64,000 nucleotides of DNA, from assembly GCA_050008465.1 (NCBI GenBank), contig JBEKMO010000001.1, positions 1 through 64,000 on the forward strand, written 5' to 3'. Source of the stretch: Fen-330 sp050008465. Lineage in GTDB: Bacteria; Acidobacteriota; Terriglobia; Bryobacterales; Bryobacteraceae. Numbering within the stretch: position 1 is the stretch's first letter; the number at the start of each line of letters is the position of its first letter. Made by a program: the position numbers and the translations under genes. The notes under the pieces were generated by a model. It was not told the DNA's origin. It saw only the letters and a list, made by a program, of their open reading frames with translations, and did no database searches. Below are positions 59,030-64,000 of the stretch, piece by piece.

Positions 59030-60328
59030 TCAGCCCAGGATCGGGAAGGGAGTTTGCTCCCGCAGGCCGGCTGCACTGAGCCCCCCGATCTCTATGTCGC
59101 AGAGGCGGTTAGGCTTGCGGGGGGCGGCCAGCTCGACCTTCACGTAGTTGTCGCTGAGCGCCACGCCGGGCTGCTCCAGCGTGATCACCGAGAGCCTCCG
59201 GCCCAGCATGCGCCGGCGGAACTCGAGGTTTTTCCTGACAGCCAGCTCGCGGAGGATCCGGTTGCGCTGCTTGCGGATCGGCTTGGGGACCCGGCCCGGC
59301 GCGGAAGCCGCGGGCGTGCCAGGGCGCTCCGAGTAAGTGAAAACGTGGAGGTACGTGAACGGCAGCCCTTCGATGAACGCCCGGTTCTCTTCGAACTCCT
59401 GGTCCGTTTCCCCGGGGAACCCGACCATGACGTCGGCCCCGATGGCGGCCTCCGGCATGGCGGCCCGGACCTTGCGGATCCGGTCCTCGTAGTGCCGCGC
59501 ACGGTACCACCGGCGCATGCGCCGCAGCACGTTGTCCGAGCCGGTTTGAAGCGGCGCATGAATGTGCCTGGCGATGCGCGGCGAAGCCGCCACGAGCCCC
59601 AGCAACTCGTCGGACAGATCCATCGGCTCCACCGAACTCAGCCGCAGGCGCTGGATTTCCGTTTCCTCGAGCAGGCGGCGCAGCAACCCGGCCAGCCGCA
59701 GGCGGCCGCCGTCCAGGTCCCGGCCCCAGCGGCCCAGGTTGATGCCGCTCAGCACCACCTCGCGATAGCGCAGGCCGAGGTGGCGGACCTGCTCCACCAC
59801 CCAGTCGGGTCGCGCGCTGCGGCTCCGCCCGCGGACAAAGGGAATGATGCAGAACGAGCAGCGGTTGCCGCAGCCGTCCTGGATCTTCAGGTTGGGGCGC
59901 GTGCGGTCGCCCGCGGCATCCTCGACCACCGCGGCCAGGAATTCCTGCTGGGCGAAGATGTCCCCAACCTGGATTTGGCCGTGACAAGAAGCGCCCTCGG
60001 CGACCAGTTCGGGAATCTGCGCCTTGTGGGAATTGCCCACCACCCAATCCACGCCAGGCAGCGCGGCGACTTCCTCGGGGGCGCGCTGGGCGTAGCAGCC
60101 GGTGACCAGAATGCGCGCCGAGGGGTTCAGGCGGCGGATACGGCGGACCTCCTGGCGCACGTCCTCATCGGCCGAGGAGGTCACCGTGCAAGTGTTCAGA
60201 ACCACCAGGCCGGCGCGCTCGCGCCCGGCGGCCTCGAACCCCTTCTCCACCAGGGACGCGGCCAGCGCCGCGCCATCCGCCTGGGTAGCGCGGCACCCGA
60301 AGTTCTGGATGAAGAAGGAGGAAGCCAC
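59030..60328 (-). CDS. mtaB: tRNA (t6A37) methylthiotransferase, MtaB type
   Basis: 432 residues from a GTG. The UPF0004 domain cysteines are in NFGCRATQ, NTCTVT and TGCYAQ. The radical-SAM cluster is CGNRCSFC, and the TRAM-like C-terminus follows (VITLEQPGVALSDNYVKVEL). It inserts sulfur into t6A at tRNA position 37. The start is chosen where MtaB homology begins and where a TATAAT lies 7 nt upstream; codons before that run into the repeat at 60345-60489. Overall length fits the family. Confidence 0.9.
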   Translation of the reverse strand: MASSFFIQNFGCRATQADGAALAASLVEKGFEAAGRERAGLVVLNTCTVTSSADEDVRQEVRRIRRLNPSARILVTGCYAQRAPEEVAALPGVDWVVGNSHKAQIPELVAEGASCHGQIQVGDIFAQQEFLAAVVEDAAGDRTRPNLKIQDGCGNRCSFCIIPFVRGRSRSARPDWVVEQVRHLGLRYREVVLSGINLGRWGRDLDGGRLRLAGLLRRLLEETEIQRLRLSSVEPMDLSDELLGLVAASPRIARHIHAPLQTGSDNVLRRMRRWYRARHYEDRIRKVRAAMPEAAIGADVMVGFPGETDQEFEENRAFIEGLPFTYLHVFTYSERPGTPAASAPGRVPKPIRKQRNRILRELAVRKNLEFRRRMLGRRLSVITLEQPGVALSDNYVKVELAAPRKPNRLCDIEIGGLSAAGLREQTPFPILG

Positions 60329-60335
60329 TACTTTG

Positions 60336-60341
60336 ATTATA
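60336..60341 (-). promoter_or_regulatory. TATAAT -10 before mtaB
   Basis: Minus-strand TATAAT is a consensus -10 ending 7 nt before the GTG at 60328, with no ribosome-binding site, so mtaB is probably leaderless. The -35 would lie within the inverted-repeat element. Confidence 0.5.
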
Positions 60342-60344
60342 GGG

Positions 60345-60489
60345 GGCTTGTGGCTTGTGGCTTGTGGCCTGTGGGTCCAGAGACCGCGCCCCGGCTTCGC
60401 CCCGGCGCCCTCTCCCGAGCAAGCGGGCACCATTGGATTCTGGGGCGCCGTTGCGGGATCCACAGGCCACAAGCCACATGCCACAAGCC
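60345..60489. repeat. Long inverted repeat (34-bp arms) between mtaB and fliM
   Basis: Left arm 60345-60378 (GGCTTGTGGCTTGTGG...) and right arm 60456-60489 are complementary at 32 of 34 positions and enclose 77 bp. Each arm is itself built from a CTTGTGG heptamer-like unit repeated three to four times. No gene lies within. It could form a large hairpin as a bidirectional terminator between the divergent genes, or be a small non-autonomous repeat element. Confidence 0.75.
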
Positions 60490-60542
60490 TTCTAAAGATT
60501 CCCCCTCCACCTGCCGATTTCCGAACAGGGAGAGCACCACCC

Positions 60543-61499
60543 TTGGACCGCTCGCTTTCGCAAGAGGAAATCGACAGCGTATTCAGTACGGTGCAGGGCA
60601 AGAAGCCCGATGACGCCGGCAAGAACGCGGCGGCCTACGATTTCCGGCGCCCGGACCGGATCGCCAAGGACCAACTCCGCGCCATCCACCTGCTCCATGA
60701 TAACTTTGCGCGCAACCTGGCCTCTAGTCTGTCCGCATTCCTGCGGGCCTACGCCGTGGTGAACCTGGTGTCGGTGGAGCAGCTTTCGTTTTCCGAGTTC
60801 TCGCAGTGCCTGCCTTCCCCCACCTGCCTGGTGTCGTTGGCGATGAAGCCCTACGAAGGCAACGCGGTGCTGGAGATCAACTCGTCGCTGGTGTTCCCCA
60901 TCCTGGAGATGCTGCTGGGAGGCAGCGGCAAGGCCAGCGCGAAGATCGCCCGGGAGGTCACCGAAATCGAGCAGGTCGTGCTGGACGGCCTGTACCGCAT
61001 CATCCTGAACGACCTCAAGCAGGCCTGGCACTCCATCATCCCGATCGATTTCACCATCGAGGCGCGCGAGACCGAACCCCAGTTGTTGCAGATCATGGCG
61101 CCGAACGAGGCCGTGGTGGCGATCGGGCTGGAGGTGCGGATCGCGGAATGCTCCGGGATGATCAACATCGGCATGCCGTCGATCATCATCAAGATGCTGC
61201 GCCAGAAGTTCGACCAGCAATGGTCGGTGCGCCGCAGCGAGTCCACGCTCGAGGAGCAGGGGCGCATGCTGCGGATCATGCAGCCCTCGATCTTCCTGGT
61301 CGACGCCCGCTTGCAGGGGCCGACCGTACTGATGGACGACCTGCTGCGGCTGACGATCGGCGACGTGCTGACGTTCGATTACCCGGTCGAGCGGCCGGTC
61401 GATTTCCTGGTGAACGGCAAACTGAAGTATCGCGGCCACGTGGCCACCACCGGCCGCAAGAAAGTCTTCCTCATCGACGAACTGCACAAGGCTGGCTAG
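60543..61499 (+). CDS. fliM: Flagellar motor switch protein FliM
   Basis: 318 residues from a TTG start with AGGGAG about 10 nt upstream. The N-terminal CheY-binding peptide is LSQEEIDSVF. The CheC/CheX-like middle domain contains GNAVLEINSSLVFPILEMLLGGSG and the C-terminal SPOA/FliN-like domain contains LQGPTVLMDDLLRLTIGDVL. It belongs to the flagellar C-ring. No other flagellar gene is near, so the operon lies elsewhere or fliM stands alone. Divergent from mtaB across the inverted repeat and convergent with ftsZ. Confidence 0.9.
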   Translation: MDRSLSQEEIDSVFSTVQGKKPDDAGKNAAAYDFRRPDRIAKDQLRAIHLLHDNFARNLASSLSAFLRAYAVVNLVSVEQLSFSEFSQCLPSPTCLVSLAMKPYEGNAVLEINSSLVFPILEMLLGGSGKASAKIAREVTEIEQVVLDGLYRIILNDLKQAWHSIIPIDFTIEARETEPQLLQIMAPNEAVVAIGLEVRIAECSGMINIGMPSIIIKMLRQKFDQQWSVRRSESTLEEQGRMLRIMQPSIFLVDARLQGPTVLMDDLLRLTIGDVLTFDYPVERPVDFLVNGKLKYRGHVATTGRKKVFLIDELHKAG

Positions 61500-61530
61500 G
61501 GTCCGGCAGGCGAAACCGCCTGCCTCACTC

Positions 61531-62736
61531 TCAGTGCAGCACTCTCCTGGGCCGCAGGTAGGCCGGCTTGTCGATATCCTCCAGGTCTTCGGGTTCGGGA
61601 AGCGGCGGGGCGCCGTTGCCGGGCCTGACGCCTGGGACGGCTTGAGGCTCCCCGGGAGCCAGCGACTCGGCCGCCGCGGCAGGCTCGCGCCGGGACTCGG
61701 AGAGCCACGCCGTCCGCGAGACCGCCGGCTCCCGCTCGACGGCAGGCGCGACGCGCGGCCCCGAAAAGCCCGTGGCGATGACGGTGACTTTGACGGTGTC
61801 CTCCATCGCCTCGTTGAGCACGATGCCGAAGTTCAGCTCGACGTCGTCGCACTCGGTGGCGTCGCGGATCAACTGGCAGGCTTCGTTGACCTCGTGCAGG
61901 CCGAGGCGGCTGGAGCCGGTGACGTTCAGCAGGACGTTGCGCGCGCCCCGTATGCCGGCGTCCTCGTGCAGCGGCCACCCGATGGCCCGCTGGGCGGCCT
62001 CGACGGCGGCGTTCTCGCCCTGGGCGGTGGCGGTGCCCAGCCGCGCGCACCCCATGCCGAACATGGTCGAACGGACGTCGGAGAAATCGCGGTTGATGAA
62101 GCCCGGCAGGGTCATGATCTCCACCAGGTCGGCGACCGTCTGGCGCAGAAATTCGTGGCCCATCCGGAACGCGTCGAACACGCCGGTACCGCGCGGCGCC
62201 AGAGCCAGCAGCCGGTCGTTGGGGACGACGATCACCGTATCGACGAAGGCGGCGAGTTCCTCGAGCCCCTTCTCGGCCTGCTGCATGCGCCGCGGGCCCT
62301 CGAAGGTGAATGGTTTGGTGACGACCGCGACCGTGAGGGCGTTGAGCTCCTTGGCGATCGAGGCGACCACCGGAGCGGCGCCGGTGCCCGTGCCGCAGCC
62401 CAGTCCCGCCGCGATGAACACCATGTCGGCCCCTTGCAGGATCTCGCAGATGCGCGCCGTGTCCTCCAGCGCCGCCTGCCGCCCGATCCCCGGATCGGCC
62501 CCCGCGCCACGCCCGTGCGTGATCTTTCCGCCGATGGCCAGCTTGTTCGGGACCGGCGACGCCTGGAGCGCCTGCGCGTCGGTATTGAGGACGTAGAACT
62601 CGACGCCTTCCAGCCCCCCGGCCAGCATGTGGGCCACCGCGTTGGAGCCGCCTCCGCCGACGCCGATGATCTTGATGTTGGCCGCGGCGCGGACATCCTC
62701 CTGCATTTCGTATTTCAAGTGATCGAGGACAGCCAT
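61531..62736 (-). CDS. ftsZ: Cell division protein FtsZ, with altered GTP-binding signature
   Basis: 401 residues. The tubulin GTPase domain (about 18-315) has GVGGGGSNAVAHM and a synergy loop reading FINRDFSDV. The nucleotide signature is GLGCGTGTGAA, where position 114 is Cys rather than the Gly of GGGTGTG. The disordered Pro/Glu linker (about 320-390) ends in AYLRPRRVLH, matching the ZipA/FtsA-binding tail. It forms the division ring with GTP. GGAGG 7 nt upstream lies inside the ftsA end, with a 3-nt gap. Confidence 0.93.
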   Translation of the reverse strand: MAVLDHLKYEMQEDVRAAANIKIIGVGGGGSNAVAHMLAGGLEGVEFYVLNTDAQALQASPVPNKLAIGGKITHGRGAGADPGIGRQAALEDTARICEILQGADMVFIAAGLGCGTGTGAAPVVASIAKELNALTVAVVTKPFTFEGPRRMQQAEKGLEELAAFVDTVIVVPNDRLLALAPRGTGVFDAFRMGHEFLRQTVADLVEIMTLPGFINRDFSDVRSTMFGMGCARLGTATAQGENAAVEAAQRAIGWPLHEDAGIRGARNVLLNVTGSSRLGLHEVNEACQLIRDATECDDVELNFGIVLNEAMEDTVKVTVIATGFSGPRVAPAVEREPAVSRTAWLSESRREPAAAAESLAPGEPQAVPGVRPGNGAPPLPEPEDLEDIDKPAYLRPRRVLH

Positions 62737-62739
62737 AGC

Positions 62740-63945
62740 TCAGCCTCCCAAAACCTTCGCGAAGAATCCGCTGCTTAGCCGATCCAGTTCCGCGCGCAGC
62801 TTGAGCCGGGCGGAATACATAGCCAGGCCGGCCGCGGTGGTCCAGGCCGGGTCGTCGATTTCCGCCGGCCAATCCTGAATGCCAACCGGCAGGCCCATGC
62901 AGGCCTGACACCGGATGACCTTTTCGGCAACGTCGCACAAGGCCGGCAGACGGGCGCCGCCGCCGATCAGCACACAGCTCACCAGCATCTGGTCCATGCC
63001 GATGCGTTCCAGTTCGCGTTGCACGAAATCGAACAGCTCGACGGCGCGCGCCTCGAGAATCCGGTTGAGTTCGCGGCGCGACGTCTCGCGCCACGGGCGG
63101 CCGGCGGGCGAGGGCAGTTCGACGAAGCTGTTGGCGGCGCTGAGGTCTGCCAGGGCGCATCCGTGCTGCTCCTTGATCCAGGCGGCGTCGTCCTGGCTGA
63201 CGTTGAGTCCCTGCGCCACGTCGCTGGTGAAATGGTCGCCGCAGACCGGCAGGCTGATGGAAGACAGCAGGGTATCGCCGTAGTACACCGCGACGTCGGT
63301 GGAGTGCGCCCCGATGTCGGCCACCACGTAGCCATCGCGGCGGTCTTCGGTCCGCAGCGCGGCGTAGGCTGCGGCCAGCGGCTCGAATACGGTCTCTTCC
63401 ACCACCAGGTGGGCCTCGTTGGCGGCGCCGACCAGCGCCTGGTGCTCTTGCTGAGAGCCGGTGACCAGATGCACGTACACCTCGATCCGGGAGCCGATCA
63501 TGCCGCGCGGATTGCGGTGGCCGGCGCGGCCGTCGACGGTGAAATCCTGCGGGAACAGGTGCAGGAGCATCTCGTCTTCTTGAAACTGGATGCGGGAGGC
63601 GCGCTCCACCACGCGGTTCAGGTCGTTCTGGCCGATCTGGCGGGGGAAGCCGATCTCGTAACCGCCGCGGCCGTGCGCCCCGCACACGCTGTTGCCCCCT
63701 ACGCCGAACACCGCCGATCCGACTCCCGTCTGGGCGCGCTTCTCGGCCTCCCGGATGGTGCGTAGAATGGACCCCGAGACCGCTTTCTGATCGGCAATGC
63801 GGCCCTTGTGCCAGCCCTCCGAGGGCGTTTCGGCATATCCCAGGAAGCGAACCCGGGCCTGCTCGAGGAGCAGGATGGCGCAGCGCGTCCAGTGACTGCC
63901 CGCGTCGACCCCAACCGCGAGAACCGGCTTAATCTTAGCGGGCAT
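62740..63945 (-). CDS. ftsA: Cell division protein FtsA
   Basis: 401 residues of the actin-like fold: phosphate-1 motif LAVGVDAGSHWTRCAI, SHS2 segment with EVYVHLVTG, VVADIGAHSTDVAVYYG (phosphate-2) and VLIGGGARLPAL (adenosine). Anchor helix at the C-terminus. It tethers FtsZ to the membrane. GGAGG precedes the ATG at 63945 by 6 nt. The remaining 55 bp to the window edge hold an open leftward frame overlapping the ftsA start, possibly the end of ftsQ, but too little is present to identify it. Confidence 0.92.
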   Translation of the reverse strand: MPAKIKPVLAVGVDAGSHWTRCAILLLEQARVRFLGYAETPSEGWHKGRIADQKAVSGSILRTIREAEKRAQTGVGSAVFGVGGNSVCGAHGRGGYEIGFPRQIGQNDLNRVVERASRIQFQEDEMLLHLFPQDFTVDGRAGHRNPRGMIGSRIEVYVHLVTGSQQEHQALVGAANEAHLVVEETVFEPLAAAYAALRTEDRRDGYVVADIGAHSTDVAVYYGDTLLSSISLPVCGDHFTSDVAQGLNVSQDDAAWIKEQHGCALADLSAANSFVELPSPAGRPWRETSRRELNRILEARAVELFDFVQRELERIGMDQMLVSCVLIGGGARLPALCDVAEKVIRCQACMGLPVGIQDWPAEIDDPAWTTAAGLAMYSARLKLRAELDRLSSGFFAKVLGG

Positions 63946-64000
63946 GCGAACCTCCGAGGAACCAGGGAAGCCTGTCCGAGCCCTTCGTGGCGCACGCACT

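Noticed and set aside
61496..63685. 729-codon minus-strand frame
   Set aside because: Same strand but wrong frame through ftsA and ftsZ; Arg/Ala-rich with no motif, while ftsA/ftsZ are unambiguous.
1..64000. CRISPR arrays, tRNA and rRNA genes, insertion sequences with transposases
   Set aside because: None recognised: no regularly spaced repeats, no cloverleaf-type conserved blocks and no transposase or integrase motif in any frame. A structure-based tRNA scan could still change this.

Overview
The window is high-GC bacterial chromosome. It most likely comes from an Acidobacteriota genome of the Bryobacteraceae/Solibacter type. The evidence is a secreted glycosidase-like protein carrying the Solibacter-type C-terminal domain (TIGR03437), an 804-residue MacB/FtsX 'orphan' permease of the kind expanded in acidobacteria, a GH74 secreted hydrolase, lipid A genes (lpxD, lpxA) showing a Gram-negative envelope, and an ftsA-ftsZ pair. 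No tRNA, rRNA or CRISPR array was seen. Identifications rest on motifs read by eye and knowledge of the families; no database search was run.

Layout. 1-7529: NAD salvage (pncB 3' part, pncA), secreted lactonase-type propeller, M20 peptidase, then leftward an OPT transporter and a DUF885-like metallopeptidase. 7591-13134: an 806-residue repeat protein, a MobB-like P-loop protein overlapping lpxD, divergent lpxA, and a secreted lectin-fold protein. 13305-18883: a tripartite RND efflux operon. 18929-26783: GH74 protein, a TPR/outer-membrane-barrel plus TIM-barrel hydrolase pair, an acyl-CoA dehydrogenase and a PilZ protein. 26951-34151: a defence-like region. A compact type II restriction-modification module (nuclease, Xre regulator, D12 adenine methylase) sits between two 437-bp copies of the 3' end of rarA. 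Beyond intact rarA lies a DUF4062-NACHT-FGE protein whose C-terminus looks like a diversified C-type-lectin ligand-binding face. 33855-43319: TrmH methyltransferase, YdcF, the acidobacterial permease, a LytTR regulator, inositol-phosphate synthase, an SDR epimerase and the TIGR03437 glycosidase. 43381-46972: a complete arsenic operon (arsR-arsD-arsA-acr3) behind an apparently leaderless, palindrome-controlled promoter.

58966 down to 47387 is the most unusual stretch. It is a long leftward array encoding an SPFH protein with zinc ribbon, SpeD (AdoMet decarboxylase), two DUF4178 zinc-ribbon proteins, a 61-residue membrane protein, DUF350, a membrane-embedded spermidine synthase, a Tat-exported amine-oxidase-like flavoprotein, a pentaheme NrfA-like cytochrome, phosphate acetyltransferase and an HDAC-family deacetylase. 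Together they suggest a membrane-associated aminopropyl/polyamine system with possible oxidative and acetylation arms. It is split by a foreign block (53427-55266) carrying a DUF2971 protein, a HepT/MntA toxin-antitoxin pair and a decayed mazE. The window ends with mtaB, a 34-bp-arm inverted repeat, a lone fliM, and ftsZ/ftsA.

Several genes have a -10 hexamer 6-9 nt before the start codon and no Shine-Dalgarno sequence, so leaderless transcription may be common here. Two separate insertions, both loaded with conflict genes, have entered otherwise housekeeping neighbourhoods.
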